Notes: generated from the letters alone by a model not told the origin. A DNA stretch of 53,018 nt from Phenylobacterium sp. (GCF_030697925.1 NZ_JAUYOJ010000233.1:1-53018); one strand, 5' to 3'; shown: positions 36,366-45,958, counted from the stretch's first letter. A program made the numbers and translations.

Positions 36366-37370
36366 ATGATCCGTGCGTCCGTGATCGCCGCCGTGCTCCT
36401 GGTTCTCGCGGCTTGCGGAGGCGACGAGGCGCGCGCGCCGTTCGCCGAAAGCCGGGTCCCACCTTCGCTCGGCGCGCGGTTCCAACCGCCCGAGGGCTGG
36501 GCCTGGGGCTTCATCCGCACAGGCCTCAATCCCGTGCAGCGCTACGGCGTGGCCAGCACCGCGCGCGTGCCCCGCGCCGTGGTGGTGATCGCCCCTGGCT
36601 ATGGCGAGAGCGCGGAGGTCTGGTTCGAGACGGTCCGCGACCTGGTGGGCGAAGGCTATACGGTCTGGATCCTGGACCGCGCCGGCCAGGGCGGCTCCGA
36701 GCGCTTCATTCTGCCCCGCGACCTGGGCCATGCGCCCAGCTTCGACCCTGACGTCACCGGCCTGATGCACCTGCTGAAGGTGGTGGTCCGAGCTCCAGAG
36801 GAGACGCCGGTGGTCCTGCTGGGGCACGCCGACGGGGCGATCGTGGCCCTGGCCGCCGTCCAATCCGGCCTGAAGGTCGACGGCTTGATCGCCTCCTCGC
36901 CCTGGCTGGCGGCCGATGTGGCCGCTCCAAGTCCCAAATGGGCGCCCGGCCTGGACCGCCTGGCCGCCCCGGGCTGGAAGGCCTGGACCCGGGACGGCCC
37001 CGACGATCTGGTCCGCGGCCTCACCCACGATGGCTGGCGGGGCAAGATCGGCCAGGCCTGGCAGACCGCCAATCCCGACCTGCGGATGGCCGGACCGAGC
37101 CGTGGCTGGATCGGCGCGCACCGCGCCGCCAGCCGCAAGGCCATCGAGCGCGCCTCCGCCGCGCGGGCGCCCATCCTGATGCTCAACCCTGGAAAGGATG
37201 GCGTTTCCCTGTGTCGGCAAGCGCCTCTGTGCCGCGCCGTCGCTGTCCCCGGCGCACGGCGCGCACTGCATCTGGAAGCCGACCCATGGCGTCAGGCCTG
37301 GCGAAAAGAGACCCTCGGCTTCATGGCCGAGGCCGTCGAGGCCCACCGGAATATGCAGCTGGATCAGTAG
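36366..37370 (+). CDS. alpha/beta-hydrolase-fold lipoprotein, nucleophile missing
   Basis: 334 residues. The N-terminus is a lipoprotein signal: hydrophobic stretch then lipobox LAAC (Cys about residue 17), so the start is ATG 36366. The body resembles serine aminopeptidase S33/lysophospholipase (PldB-like): [28 protein letters not shown], then [16 protein letters not shown]. The nucleophile elbow GxSxG reads G153-H-A155-D-G157, so the usual Ser is Ala. Possible Asp and His partners remain ([16 protein letters not shown]). It may be a pseudoenzyme or use a different mechanism. It is divergent from lipA. Confidence 0.82.
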   Translation: MIRASVIAAVLLVLAACGGDEARAPFAESRVPPSLGARFQPPEGWAWGFIRTGLNPVQRYGVASTARVPRAVVVIAPGYGESAEVWFETVRDLVGEGYTVWILDRAGQGGSERFILPRDLGHAPSFDPDVTGLMHLLKVVVRAPEETPVVLLGHADGAIVALAAVQSGLKVDGLIASSPWLAADVAAPSPKWAPGLDRLAAPGWKAWTRDGPDDLVRGLTHDGWRGKIGQAWQTANPDLRMAGPSRGWIGAHRAASRKAIERASAARAPILMLNPGKDGVSLCRQAPLCRAVAVPGARRALHLEADPWRQAWRKETLGFMAEAVEAHRNMQLDQ

Positions 37371-37466
37371 GTTCGGCGCGGCTTTTCGGGCGGATCGTAC
37401 GCCTGCCCGCTCACGGCCTGTAACATTTCTTTTCAATGACAGGTCCGAGCGATAGGCTCCGCCGCA

Positions 37467-39059
37467 ATGAATATGGCGAGACGATCGGGGAGGTTGTCGC
37501 CTTTGTCGCGTACCATTGAATCCACCGGGGCCGGATTGTCGTTGTTCGACGCCCTTATCGAGGCGCGCGCCAAGTACGGCGCGAAGAAGCCGATCCTGGA
37601 AGACCAGGAACGCAATCCGCTCACCTATACCGACCTGATCCGCGGCGCCTTCGCGCTCGGCCGCAAGATCGCCGGCATGACCGCCAAGGGCGAGCACGTG
37701 GGCATCCTGCTGCCGTCCAGCTCGGCGGTGGTGGTCACCTTCTTCGCCCTGCACGCCTTCGGCCGCACGCCGACCATGCTCAACTTCACCGCCGGCATCC
37801 GCAACCTGAAAGCCGCCTGCGAGCTGGCGGGCGTGAAGCGCGTCCTGACCTCGCATCGCTTCGTCGAGCAGGGCAAGCTGCACGACCTGATTGACGCCCT
37901 GGAGACGGTGGCGCAGGTCACCTATCTCGAGGACGTGCGCGAGAAGATCGGGGTGGCCGACAAGCTGTTCGCCGCCGCCGCCGGCGCCTTCCCGAAGAAC
38001 TTCCGCGCCGAGACCAAACCTTCGGACCCCGGCGTGATCCTGTTCACCTCCGGCAGCTTCGGCGCACCGCGCGGCGTGGTCCTGACCCAGGCGAACCTGA
38101 TCGCCAATGTGAACCAGATCGCCGAGCACATCCCGCTCGATCCCTCCTGGGTGATGTTCAATCCCCTGCCCACCTTCCACTGTTTCGGCCTGACCGGCGG
38201 GGCGCTGCTGCCGATCCTCAAGGGCATGAAGGCCTTCGAGTATCCCTCGCCTCTGCACGTCAAACAGATTCCGCCGCTGATCAAGGACACAGGCGCCTCG
38301 ATCCTGTTCGCCACCGACACCTTCCTTAACCAGTACGCCCGCTCCGCCGACCAGGGCGAGCTCTCGGGCCTGCAGTTCATCGTCTGCGGCGCCGAGAAGG
38401 TTCGCGAAGAGACCCACAACCTGATCCGCGAAAGGTTCGGCGACGTGCCGGTGCTGGAGGGCTACGGCGCCACCGAGGCCGCGCCCGTGATCGCGGTGAA
38501 CAAGCCCACGGACAACCGCCGCGGCACGGTCGGCGGCCTGTTGCCGGGCATCGAGACGCGGCTGGAGCCGGTTGAGGGCATCCCCGGCGGCGGACGCCTA
38601 TTCGTGCGCGGGGCCAACATCATGGCCGGCTATCTGGTCGCCGGCGGCGTGATCGAATCGCCCCCCGACGGCTGGCACGACACCGGCGACGTGGTCGACA
38701 TCACCGAGGACGGCTGGATCAAAATCCTGGGTCGGGTGAAGCGCTTCGCCAAGGTGGGCGGAGAGATGGTCTCTCTGACCGCGGCCGAGGACATCGCCAC
38801 GGCCGTCTGGCCCGATAGCCGCCACGCGGTGATCGCCATGCCCGACGCGAAGAAAGGCGAACGCCTGGTGCTGGTCACCGACCGCCGCGACGCCGATTCC
38901 ACGCCGCTGGTGGCCCACGCCCAGGCCATCGGCGCCCCGGAGTTGGCTGTGCCGCGCAAGATCATCAAGGTCACCGAGGTCCCGGTCCTGGGCACCGGCA
39001 AGACCGACTATGTGGCGATCCAGCGGATGGCGGAGGCCGACAGCCGCCGGGCCGCCTGA
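37467..39059 (+). CDS. AMP-dependent acyl-CoA/acyl-ACP synthetase
   Basis: Adenylate-forming enzyme (ANL superfamily), 530 aa. The AMP-binding loop is LFTSGSFGAPRGVVLT (about 191-206); further motifs are GYGATEAAP, GWHDTGDVV and a late KILGRVKRFAKVGGEMV hinge. It resembles the ligase half of Aas (2-acylglycerophosphoethanolamine acyltransferase/acyl-ACP synthetase) without the acyltransferase domain, so it may activate free fatty acids for phospholipid repair. The C-terminal catalytic Lys is in GTGKTDY. It follows the hydrolase gene by 96 bp, a gap in which I see no clear element. Confidence 0.88.
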   Translation: MNMARRSGRLSPLSRTIESTGAGLSLFDALIEARAKYGAKKPILEDQERNPLTYTDLIRGAFALGRKIAGMTAKGEHVGILLPSSSAVVVTFFALHAFGRTPTMLNFTAGIRNLKAACELAGVKRVLTSHRFVEQGKLHDLIDALETVAQVTYLEDVREKIGVADKLFAAAAGAFPKNFRAETKPSDPGVILFTSGSFGAPRGVVLTQANLIANVNQIAEHIPLDPSWVMFNPLPTFHCFGLTGGALLPILKGMKAFEYPSPLHVKQIPPLIKDTGASILFATDTFLNQYARSADQGELSGLQFIVCGAEKVREETHNLIRERFGDVPVLEGYGATEAAPVIAVNKPTDNRRGTVGGLLPGIETRLEPVEGIPGGGRLFVRGANIMAGYLVAGGVIESPPDGWHDTGDVVDITEDGWIKILGRVKRFAKVGGEMVSLTAAEDIATAVWPDSRHAVIAMPDAKKGERLVLVTDRRDADSTPLVAHAQAIGAPELAVPRKIIKVTEVPVLGTGKTDYVAIQRMAEADSRRAA

Positions 39060-39099
39060 CGATCAGCCGGCCGTGGGGCCGGATTAGGGGGAAGACCGC

Positions 39100-39495
39100 A
39101 TGCCGAATCTCAGCCTCTGGGCGCCGCGGGTGCTCAGCATCCTGCGGATCATCACCGCCCTGCTCTTCATGCAGCACGGCCTGATGAAGCTGTTCGACTT
39201 CCCCGCGCCCCAGCCGGGCGCGCCTGATCCGCTGCCCCCGATACTGTTGGCGGCAGCCTGGATCGAGGTGGTCGGTGGCGGCCTGATCGCGCTGGGCCTC
39301 TTCACCCGCATCGCGGCCTTCGTCTGCTCGGGCCAGATGGCGGTGGCCTATTTCGTCGCTCACGGCAGCCAAGGCTTCTGGCCGGCCCTGAACGGCGGCG
39401 AGGGGGCGATCCTGTTCTGCTTCGTCTTCCTCTACCTGGTCTTCGCCGGCCCCGGCCCGTGGAGCCTGGACGCGATCGTTCGGAAGAAGAGTTAG
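39100..39495 (+). CDS. DoxX-family membrane protein
   Basis: 131 residues with four hydrophobic helices, DoxX/SURF4-like: RIITALLFMQHGLMKLFDFP, AAAWIEVVGGGLIALGLFTR, AAFVCSGQMAVAYFVAH and LFCFVFLYLVFAGPGPWSLD. Family members are inner-membrane proteins of mostly unknown role, some tied to quinone or thiol redox. It starts 40 bp after the synthetase and ends 12 bp before the convergent lpd. Confidence 0.88.
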   Translation: MPNLSLWAPRVLSILRIITALLFMQHGLMKLFDFPAPQPGAPDPLPPILLAAAWIEVVGGGLIALGLFTRIAAFVCSGQMAVAYFVAHGSQGFWPALNGGEGAILFCFVFLYLVFAGPGPWSLDAIVRKKS

Positions 39496-39507
39496 CCCGA
39501 CCGCCCG

Positions 39508-40908
39508 TCAGATATGCAAAACCCGCCCGTAGGCGTCGAGGGCGGCCTCGTGCATGGCCTCGCTCATGGTCGGGTGCGGATAGACGGTGGCCTGCAGCTC
39601 GGCTTCGGTGGCCTCCATGGTGATGGCCAGGACGTAGCCCTGGATCATCTCGGTGACCTCCGCCCCGATCATGTGAGCCCCGATCAGCGCCCCGGTCTTC
39701 TCGTCGAAGACGGTCTTCACGAAGCCCTCGGTCTCGCCCGAGGCGATGGCCTTGCCGTTCACCTTGAAGGGGAAGCGGCCGACCTTGACGGCGATCCCCT
39801 GTTCCTTGGCCTGGGCCTCGGTCAGGCCCACCGAGGCGATCTGCGGGCTGGAATAGGTGCAGCCGGGAATAGGCGAGTTGAGGTTGGTCGGCTTCAGCCC
39901 GGCGAGGTGCTCGACGCAGTGCACCCCCTCGTGGCTGGCCTTATGGGCGAGCCAAGGCGGGCCGGCCACGTCGCCGATGGCGTAAAGGCCCGCGACCCCC
40001 GTGCCGCCGTGGCCGTCGATGACCACGTGGCTCTTCTCGATCTTCACGCCCAGGGCCTCCAGGCCCATGTCCTCGACATTGCCGGCGATGCCCACGGCGA
40101 CGATGGCCACGTCGGCGCTAAGCGTCTCGGCCTTGCCCCCGGCCTCGAGCTCGACGGAAACGCCGGTCTTTGACTTGGTCAATTTCTTGACGCCGGCCCC
40201 GACCCGGAACTTCAGCCCGCGCTTCTCGAAGGCCTTGTGAGCGGCCTTGGAGACCTCCTCGTCCTCCACCGGCAGGATGCGCGGCAGGGCCTCGACCACG
40301 GTCACCTCCGAGCCGAGGGCCCGGTAGAAGCTGGCGAACTCGATGCCGATGGCGCCCGAACCCACGACGATCAGCGACTTGGGCGCGGCCTTGGGGACCA
40401 TGGCCTCGCGATAGGTCCAGACCCGGTCGCCATCCGGCTCCAGGCCGATGGCCGGGATGGTGCGGGCCCGCGCCCCGGTGGCCAGGATCACGTGCTTGGC
40501 CTGGACGCTGCGGACGCCGCCGGCCTTGAGGGCCACCACGACCTTCGGAGCCCCCTGCCCCTTCTCCAGCTTGGCGGTCCCCTCGATCACCTCGATCTTG
40601 TGCTTTTTCATCAGGAAGGTGACGCCGGCGTTGAGTTGGCCGGCCACCTTGCGCGAGCGCTCGATCACCTTGCCGAAGTCGAAGGAGGCCTTGTCGATCT
40701 TGATGCCGTAGTCGGCCAGATGGCTTAGGTTTTCATAGGCCTCGCCGGACTTGAGCAGGGCCTTGGTGGGGATGCAGCCCCAGTTCAGGCAGACCCCGCC
40801 CAGGGTCTCGCGCTCGACGATGGCGGTCTTGAAGCCGAGTTGGCTGGCACGGATGGCTGTCACATAGCCGCCCGGGCCCGAGCCGATGACGATGACGTCG
40901 AAATCCAT
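39508..40908 (-). CDS. lpdA: dihydrolipoyl dehydrogenase (E3)
   Basis: FAD flavoprotein that reoxidises dihydrolipoamide of 2-oxoacid dehydrogenase complexes with NAD+. 466 residues: FAD motif GSGPGGY (9-15), redox-active disulfide C40-LNWG-C45 (GGVCLNWGCIPTK), NAD motif GSGAIGIEFASFY, ATGARARTIP, AIGDVAG, and the C-terminal His-Glu pair in HPHPTMSEAMHEAAL. Last gene of the pdhA-pdhB-GFA-GFA-pdhC-lpdA group, 10 bp after pdhC. Confidence 0.96.
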   Translation of the reverse strand: MDFDVIVIGSGPGGYVTAIRASQLGFKTAIVERETLGGVCLNWGCIPTKALLKSGEAYENLSHLADYGIKIDKASFDFGKVIERSRKVAGQLNAGVTFLMKKHKIEVIEGTAKLEKGQGAPKVVVALKAGGVRSVQAKHVILATGARARTIPAIGLEPDGDRVWTYREAMVPKAAPKSLIVVGSGAIGIEFASFYRALGSEVTVVEALPRILPVEDEEVSKAAHKAFEKRGLKFRVGAGVKKLTKSKTGVSVELEAGGKAETLSADVAIVAVGIAGNVEDMGLEALGVKIEKSHVVIDGHGGTGVAGLYAIGDVAGPPWLAHKASHEGVHCVEHLAGLKPTNLNSPIPGCTYSSPQIASVGLTEAQAKEQGIAVKVGRFPFKVNGKAIASGETEGFVKTVFDEKTGALIGAHMIGAEVTEMIQGYVLAITMEATEAELQATVYPHPTMSEAMHEAALDAYGRVLHI

Positions 40909-40918
40909 GTGGCTAGCC

Positions 40919-42223
40919 TCAGACGATCATCGTGATGGGGTCTTCGATCAGGGCCTTGAAGGCCTGCAGCCAGCGGGCGCCGATGGCCCCGTCGACCACC
41001 CGGTGATCGCAGGTGAGTGTGACGCTCATCACCGTGGCGATGGTCAGTTCGCCGTTCTTGACCACCGGCTGCTGGGCTCCCACGCCCACCGACAGGATCG
41101 CGCCCTGCGGTTCGTTGATGATCGAATTGAACGACTTGATGCCGAACATGCCCAGGTTGGAGACCGAGAAGGTGCCGCCCTGGAACTCCTCGGGCTTCAA
41201 CTTGCGGGTCCGGGCGCGCTCGGCCAGGTCCTTGGCTTCCACCGCGATCTGGGCCAGGCCCTTGGTTTCGCACTTGCGGATGATCGGGGTGATCAGGCCG
41301 CCGTCGATGGCCACGGCCATGGCGATGTCGGCGTTGTGGTGCATGGCGATGCCCTCGGGCGAATAGGAGGCGTTGGCCTCCGGCACCCGCTTCAAGGCCA
41401 CGGCCGCGGCCTTCAGCACCAGGTCGTTGACGCTGACCTTGATCCCCTGCTTCTCCAGCATGGCGTTGATCTTGGCGCGGCTGGCCAGCAGGGCGTCGAT
41501 CTCCAGGTCGATGGTCAGCGGGAAGTGCGGCACGTCGCGGAAGCTGTCGGTCATTCGCCGCGCCACGGTCTTCTTCATGCCGTCCAACGGGATCAGGTCG
41601 TAGGTCCCGTCCGGAATGCCCATCTGGGCCAGGCTCTGGACCTGGCGGGCCGCAGCAGGCGCGCCGGCCGGGGCCGCGGAAGGCGCCTTGGCTGAGGGCG
41701 TTGCGCCCTCGACGTCGCGCTTGATGATCCGGCCGTGCGGGCCCGACCCCTGCACCTGCGCGAGGTCGAGTCCCTTCTGTTCGGCAATCCGGCGCGCCAG
41801 CGGCGAGGCGAAGACGCGGTCTCCCCCTCCGTCACGCGTCGCTTCGCTCCGCATGCCACCTCCCCCAGCGGGGGAGGAACTTGGCGGCGGCGCGGCGGCG
41901 GGTTCAGGCGCTTTCAGTTGCTCCCCTTTTGGGGGAGCTGTCGGCGCAGCCGACTGAGGGGGACTTTGACTCCCGCCAGCGTCCTCCCCGGAGAGCCGGG
42001 CGATCGGTGTGTTGACCTTGACGCCTTCCGAGCCCTCGGCGACCAGGATGTCCTCGATGACGCCCTCGTCGACGGCTTCCACCTCCATGGTGGCCTTGTC
42101 GGTCTCGATCTCGGCGATCACGTCGCCCGAGGAGACCTTGTCCCCCTTCTTCACGTGCCATTTGGCGAGGGTGCCCTCCTCCATGGTGGGCGACAGGGCG
42201 GGCATCAGGACATCGATGGACAT
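40919..42223 (-). CDS. pdhC: pyruvate dehydrogenase E2, dihydrolipoamide acetyltransferase
   Basis: Core acetyltransferase of the pyruvate dehydrogenase complex, 434 aa. One lipoyl domain (2-77) with Lys43 in ETDKATM; a linker (about 78-138); a peripheral-subunit-binding domain ([28 protein letters not shown], about 139-175); and the catalytic domain (about 205-434) with the active-site [10 protein letters not shown] near its end. The linker is unusual: two segments (about residues 86-103 and 115-135) are translated REP-like palindromes. It follows two GFA genes in the operon. Confidence 0.95.
   Translation of the reverse strand: MSIDVLMPALSPTMEEGTLAKWHVKKGDKVSSGDVIAEIETDKATMEVEAVDEGVIEDILVAEGSEGVKVNTPIARLSGEDAGGSQSPPQSAAPTAPPKGEQLKAPEPAAAPPPSSSPAGGGGMRSEATRDGGGDRVFASPLARRIAEQKGLDLAQVQGSGPHGRIIKRDVEGATPSAKAPSAAPAGAPAAARQVQSLAQMGIPDGTYDLIPLDGMKKTVARRMTDSFRDVPHFPLTIDLEIDALLASRAKINAMLEKQGIKVSVNDLVLKAAAVALKRVPEANASYSPEGIAMHHNADIAMAVAIDGGLITPIIRKCETKGLAQIAVEAKDLAERARTRKLKPEEFQGGTFSVSNLGMFGIKSFNSIINEPQGAILSVGVGAQQPVVKNGELTIATVMSVTLTCDHRVVDGAIGARWLQAFKALIEDPITMIV
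41820..41880 (-). repeat. REP-like element inside pdhC (element A)
   Basis: On the coding strand: a stem CCTCCCCC-GCTG-GGGGGAGG, then TGGC, a second imperfect stem region rich in GCG/CGC, and an end GACGGAGGGGG. The architecture matches the intergenic elements at 26958 and 27199 (stem, TGG, stem, GA-rich G-run). It is in frame, encoding a Gly/Ser-rich stretch of the linker ([18 protein letters not shown]). Confidence 0.65.
41915..41970 (+). repeat. REP-like element inside pdhC (element B)
   Basis: Forward strand: CTCCCCTTTTGGGGGAG stem-loop (41921-41937), then CTGTCGGCGCAGCCGAC stem (41938-41954) and TGAGGGGGA. It is opposite in orientation to element A and separated from it by about 35 bp encoding an Ala/Pro linker. 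In frame it encodes [16 protein letters not shown] of the E2 linker. Confidence 0.65.
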
Positions 42224-42233
42224 GGACAGGCTC

Positions 42234-42671
42234 TCAGGCGCTAGGCAGGGCTTCGACGAGGACGGTCGGCGTCCAGCGCGCCTTGCGCCGGGCGAGTCGT
42301 TCTTCGTCGGATTCGTGATCGTAGGTCATGGGTTGCGGCTCACGGCCGTCGAAGGCCTCTAGGCCGACCCCGCGGACGTTGAGGACGCCGATCAGGCCGA
42401 CATCGGTCGACAGTGTCATGCCGACATAGACGCCGCACTCATCGCAGATCAGGGTGTCGGCCTGGCGCTGGCCGAACCGATAGGTCGAGAGCGCGCCGGG
42501 CGCGACCTCGATGTGAAGCCGTCCATCCGGGTCACCCGTGGTCAGGCCGCCGTGCCGCCGGCAGAAGCCGCACTGGCAGGCGCGCAGGGGCAGCTTGGCG
42601 ACCGGGACACTGGACTCCAGGCTGATCCGGATCGCGCCGCAGTGACAGTGGCCGGTGAGCGTCTGGGTCAT
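42234..42671 (-). CDS. GFA-family (CENP-V/GFA zinc) protein
   Basis: Glutathione-dependent formaldehyde-activating (GFA) enzyme-family fold, 145 aa, zinc-binding beta protein. Motifs: [13 protein letters not shown] (CxCG, about 8-12), [12 protein letters not shown] and CDECGVYVG (CxxC pairs). The ATG at 42671 overlaps the upstream GFA gene by ATGA. Most members are not proven to act on formaldehyde. It sits in the pdh operon, 10 bp before pdhC, as the second of two related but diverged GFA genes. Confidence 0.87.
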   Translation of the reverse strand: MTQTLTGHCHCGAIRISLESSVPVAKLPLRACQCGFCRRHGGLTTGDPDGRLHIEVAPGALSTYRFGQRQADTLICDECGVYVGMTLSTDVGLIGVLNVRGVGLEAFDGREPQPMTYDHESDEERLARRKARWTPTVLVEALPSA

Positions 42672-43069
42672 GACGGCTCCAGCGACAGGCGCGCCAGCTG
42701 GTCGGCGTTGGCCTCCCAGTTGGCGCCGTCGAAGGCGGTGATCTCGAGGTTGAGGGCCTCGTCCAGGCAGCGGGCGTTGACCGACCAGCCGTCCGGGTTC
42801 GAGCGCGGCCGGTAGAAGCTCTTGATGCCGCACTCCGAGCAGAACAGGTGGCGCGCCACTCGGCTGTTGAAGGTGTACTCCGCCAGCCGCTCGGCGCCCT
42901 TGGTCATCCGGAACCGGCTCTCCGGCACGATGATGTGGATGTAGCCCGTCTTGGCGCACATGGAGCAGTTGCAGCTCTGCGCCTCGACGACCTCCGGCAA
43001 GGCCACCTCGAACCGGACGCCGCCGCAATGGCAGCCCCCGGCGCGCCAGGTGAAGGGTTCCTGGTTCAT
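42668..43069 (-). CDS. GFA-family (CENP-V/GFA zinc) protein
   Basis: 133-residue GFA-family protein with GGCHCGGVRFEVAL (CxCG, about 12-16), NCSMCAKTGYIH and CSECGIKSFYRPRSNPDGWSV-like CxxC motifs. It belongs to the canonical group having the RPRSNP..ARCLD C-terminal region. Function unknown; glutathione-linked detoxification is a family-level suggestion only. It lies 52 bp after pdhB and overlaps the second GFA gene by ATGA. Confidence 0.88.
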   Translation of the reverse strand: MNQEPFTWRAGGCHCGGVRFEVALPEVVEAQSCNCSMCAKTGYIHIIVPESRFRMTKGAERLAEYTFNSRVARHLFCSECGIKSFYRPRSNPDGWSVNARCLDEALNLEITAFDGANWEANADQLARLSLEPS

Positions 43070-43121
43070 CGCCTTCCCCTACGCCGTTCCGTTCCCTGTC
43101 GGACTGAGCGGTATCGGGGGG

Positions 43122-44498
43122 TCATTTGTAGCAGACCGCCTTGGCCGCCTTGACGATGTCCTCCACCGACGGCAGCGACAGGGCCTCCAGATTGGCGGCG
43201 TAGGGCAACGGCACATCCTTCTGGCAGACCCGCGCGGGCGGGGCGTCCAGATAGTCGAAGCCGTGCTCGATCACCCGGGCGATGACCTCGGCGCCGACGC
43301 CCATAGGGCCCCAGCCCTCCTCGGCGGTGACCAGGCGGTTGGTCTTCTTGACGCTCTCGACGATGGTCTCGTGGTCCAGGGGGCGCAGGGTGCGCAGGTC
43401 GATGACCTCGGCCTCTATGCCCTCGGCCGCCAGTTCCTCGGCGGCCTTGAGCGCCATGCCGACCATCCGCGAGTGGGCGGTGATGGTGACGTCTTTGCCC
43501 TGCCGGCGGACCTTGGCCTTGCCGATGGGCACGACCCAGTCGACCCCCTCCGGAACGTCGAACTCCTGGCCGTACATCATCTCGTGCTCGAGGAAGACGA
43601 CGGGGTTCGGATCGCGGATCGCGGCCTTCATCAGGCCCTTGGCGTCGGCGGCGTCATAGGGCGCCACCACCTTCAGGCCAGGCACCTGGGCGTACCAGGA
43701 GGAATAGTCCTGGCTGTGCTGGGCGCCGACCCGCGAGGCCGCGCCATTGGGCCCGCGGAACACGACCGAGCATTTGATCTGGCCGCCCGACATGTAGAGG
43801 GTCTTGGCCGCCGAATTGATGATGTGGTCGATCGCCTGCATGGCGAAGTTCCAGGTCATGAACTCGACGATGGGCTTGAGGCCCGCCATGGCCGCCCCGA
43901 CGCCCAGGCCGGCGAAGCCGTGCTCGGTGATCGGGGTGTCGATCACCCGCTTGTCGCCGAACTCCTGCAGCAGGTCGCGGCTCACCTTGTAGGCGCCCTG
44001 GTACTGGGCGACTTCCTCGCCCATCAGGAACACCTTGTCGTCGGCGCGCATCTCCTCGGCCATGGCGTCGCGCAGGGCGTCGCGGATGGTGGTCTTGACC
44101 AGCTTCACGCCCTCCGGGAGCTCCGGGTCGCGCAGCTCGACCTTCGGGACGACTGGCGCGGCCGGCGACGAAGCCTCGGCGGGTTGCGGCTGAGGCGCCT
44201 CGGCGACAGGCTGAGCCTTGGCCTCGCCATTGGCCTTGGGAGGCGGAGCCGCCGCGCCGTCGCCGCCCGACAGGCGGGCGATAGGCGTATTGACCTTCAC
44301 CTCCTCGGTGCCTTCGGGAACCAGGATTTCCTCGATCACGCCCTCGTCGACAGCCTCGACCTCCATCGTCGCCTTGTCGGTCTCGATCTCGGCGATCACG
44401 TCGCCGGAGCGTACGGAATCGCCCTTCTTCACGTGCCACTTGGCGAGCGTGCCCTCCTCCATCGTGGGAGACAGGGCGGGCATCAGGACGTCGGTCAC
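43122..44498 (-). CDS. pdhB: pyruvate dehydrogenase E1 subunit beta (with lipoyl domain)
   Basis: E1-beta of the pyruvate dehydrogenase complex, 458 aa, with an N-terminal lipoyl domain (1 to about 78; Lys42 in ETDKATM) nearly identical to that of pdhC, an Ala/Pro linker (about 80-130), and the transketolase-like beta domain ([33 protein letters not shown]). The lipoyl-E1-beta fusion is typical of alphaproteobacteria. It overlaps pdhA by ATGA. Confidence 0.96.
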   Translation of the reverse strand: MTDVLMPALSPTMEEGTLAKWHVKKGDSVRSGDVIAEIETDKATMEVEAVDEGVIEEILVPEGTEEVKVNTPIARLSGGDGAAAPPPKANGEAKAQPVAEAPQPQPAEASSPAAPVVPKVELRDPELPEGVKLVKTTIRDALRDAMAEEMRADDKVFLMGEEVAQYQGAYKVSRDLLQEFGDKRVIDTPITEHGFAGLGVGAAMAGLKPIVEFMTWNFAMQAIDHIINSAAKTLYMSGGQIKCSVVFRGPNGAASRVGAQHSQDYSSWYAQVPGLKVVAPYDAADAKGLMKAAIRDPNPVVFLEHEMMYGQEFDVPEGVDWVVPIGKAKVRRQGKDVTITAHSRMVGMALKAAEELAAEGIEAEVIDLRTLRPLDHETIVESVKKTNRLVTAEEGWGPMGVGAEVIARVIEHGFDYLDAPPARVCQKDVPLPYAANLEALSLPSVEDIVKAAKAVCYK

Positions 44499-45541
44499 TG
44501 GGCGGCCTCCAGATAGACGTCCGTATAGAGCTCGGAGGGTTCCGGTTCGGGGCTGGTGCGGGCGAACTCCGCGGCGTCGGCGACGATGCGCTTGACCTCC
44601 GCGTCGATGGCCTTCAGCGCCGCCTCGTCGGCCCAGCCCAGCTTGGCCAGCCGCTCCTGCAGGTGGTCGATGGGATCGCGGGTCTTGCGCACCTCATCGA
44701 CCTCGTCACGGGTTCTATACTTTGCCGGGTCGCTCATGGAGTGGCCGCGATAGCGGTAGGTCTTCATCTCGAGGATGTAGGGCCCCTTGCCCGACCGGGC
44801 GTGGGCGGCGGCCTTGCCGGCCGCGGCCTTGACCGCTAGCACGTCCATGCCGTCGACCTCCTCGCCCGGGATACGGAATGAGGCGCCGCGCTTATAGAGG
44901 TGGGTCTCCGACGAGGAGCGCTCGATGGACGTGCCCATGGCGTACTGGTTGTTCTCGATCACGTAGACGACCGGCAGGCTCCAGAGCTGAGCCATGTTGA
45001 AGCTCTCATAGACCTGGCCCTGATTGGCCGCGCCGTCGCCGAAATAGGTGAAGCTGACCTTCTTGTTGTCCCGATAGTGGTTGGCGAGCGCCAGGCCGGT
45101 GCCCAGCGCCACCTGCGCCCCCACGATGCCGTGGCCGCCGTAAAAGTCGGCCTCGGTCGAGAACATGTGCATCGAGCCGCCCTTGCCCCTGGACGAGCCG
45201 CCGGCCCGGCCGGTCAGCTCGGCCATGACTTCGCGCGGATCCATGCCGCAGGCCAGCATGTGGCCGTGGTCACGGTAACCGGTGATCACCTGGTCGCCGG
45301 GCTCCTTGATCGCCTGGACGCCGACCGCGATCGCCTCCTGGCCGATGTAGAGATGGCAGAAGCCACCGATCAGGCCCATGCCGTAAAGCTGTCCCGCCCG
45401 CTCCTCGAAGCGGCGGATCAGCAGCATGTCGCGATAATATTTGAGAAGCTCGTCCTGGGTCACAGGTCCTTCTACTACACCATTGACACCGGTGTCAGTA
45501 CTCTTCCGCCGAGCAGCAGAGGCCGCTTGCCCACGCGCCAT
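44495..45541 (-). CDS. pdhA: pyruvate dehydrogenase E1 subunit alpha
   Basis: TPP-dependent decarboxylase subunit, 348 aa. TPP/Mg motif [20 protein letters not shown] and [11 protein letters not shown]; phosphorylation-loop-like segment [17 protein letters not shown]-terminal [17 protein letters not shown]. The first gene of the operon. About 30 N-terminal residues before [13 protein letters not shown] are low-complexity, and their codons contain a 14-bp perfect palindrome, TGACACCGGTGTCA (45484-45497), so the true start might be downstream. Confidence 0.95.
   Translation of the reverse strand: MARGQAASAARRKSTDTGVNGVVEGPVTQDELLKYYRDMLLIRRFEERAGQLYGMGLIGGFCHLYIGQEAIAVGVQAIKEPGDQVITGYRDHGHMLACGMDPREVMAELTGRAGGSSRGKGGSMHMFSTEADFYGGHGIVGAQVALGTGLALANHYRDNKKVSFTYFGDGAANQGQVYESFNMAQLWSLPVVYVIENNQYAMGTSIERSSSETHLYKRGASFRIPGEEVDGMDVLAVKAAAGKAAAHARSGKGPYILEMKTYRYRGHSMSDPAKYRTRDEVDEVRKTRDPIDHLQERLAKLGWADEAALKAIDAEVKRIVADAAEFARTSPEPEPSELYTDVYLEAAQ
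45484..45497. promoter_or_regulatory. palindrome near the 5' end of pdhA
   Basis: TGACACCGGTGTCA is a perfect 14-bp inverted repeat, 45-58 bp into the annotated pdhA frame. It could be an operator if transcription or translation really starts further downstream, or a chance feature of the Asp-Thr-Gly-Val-Asn codons. Confidence 0.3.
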
Positions 45542-45615
45542 ACGTCTCTCCCGTAGGAATGCATCATCGCGGTTACGCTCCGCGTTTCCGATCGCTTAGA
45601 ACGACTGAGTCCGCC

Positions 45616-45912
45616 CTAAGGCTTCACGCGGATCACATAGTCGTTCGGATGCGCGAAGCCTAGCAGGGAACGCGCGCGCTCTTCCAGAAGATCGGCGGAA
45701 AGGCTCGTATCTCTCAGAAGCTGAGCACGGGCCTCGAGGTCCTGCCTCTGAGCGCGCAGGGTTTCTAGCTCGTGGGTCTTGGCGGCGAGCGTGGCGTCGC
45801 GCTGGGTCGACGACAGCAGGCCCCGGTCGCCCGTGAAGGCGTGGAACCCGAAATAGAAGATCAGGAACGCCAGGGCCGCTGTGGGCAGGTAGGAACGAAG
45901 GCGGGCGAACAC
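45616..45912 (-). CDS. ftsB: cell division protein FtsB/DivIC-like septum initiator
   Basis: 98-residue bitopic division protein: a single membrane helix (about 12-28, ALAFLIFYFGFHAF), then a coiled coil (TLAAKTHELETLRAQRQDLEARAQLLRD, about 40-70), and the conserved ERARSLLGFAHPNDYVI end. FtsB/DivIC links FtsL and FtsQ at the septum. GTG start at 45912. It lies 74 bp upstream of pdhA on the same strand, an order seen in Caulobacter-type genomes. Confidence 0.88.
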   Translation of the reverse strand: MFARLRSYLPTAALAFLIFYFGFHAFTGDRGLLSSTQRDATLAAKTHELETLRAQRQDLEARAQLLRDTSLSADLLEERARSLLGFAHPNDYVIRVKP

Positions 45913-45958
45913 GGGCGAATCTGAGACTCCTGAACGCCGCTATCTCACGCATTCGTGC

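Noticed and set aside
41820..41970. Assembly error or pseudogene in pdhC
   Set aside because: The frame stays open, and the subunit-binding and catalytic domains follow intact, so an in-frame insertion is the simpler reading.
42672..43028. N-terminal extension of the second GFA gene frame
   Set aside because: It overlaps the first GFA gene in another frame; the GFA similarity begins at ATG 42671, which couples by ATGA.
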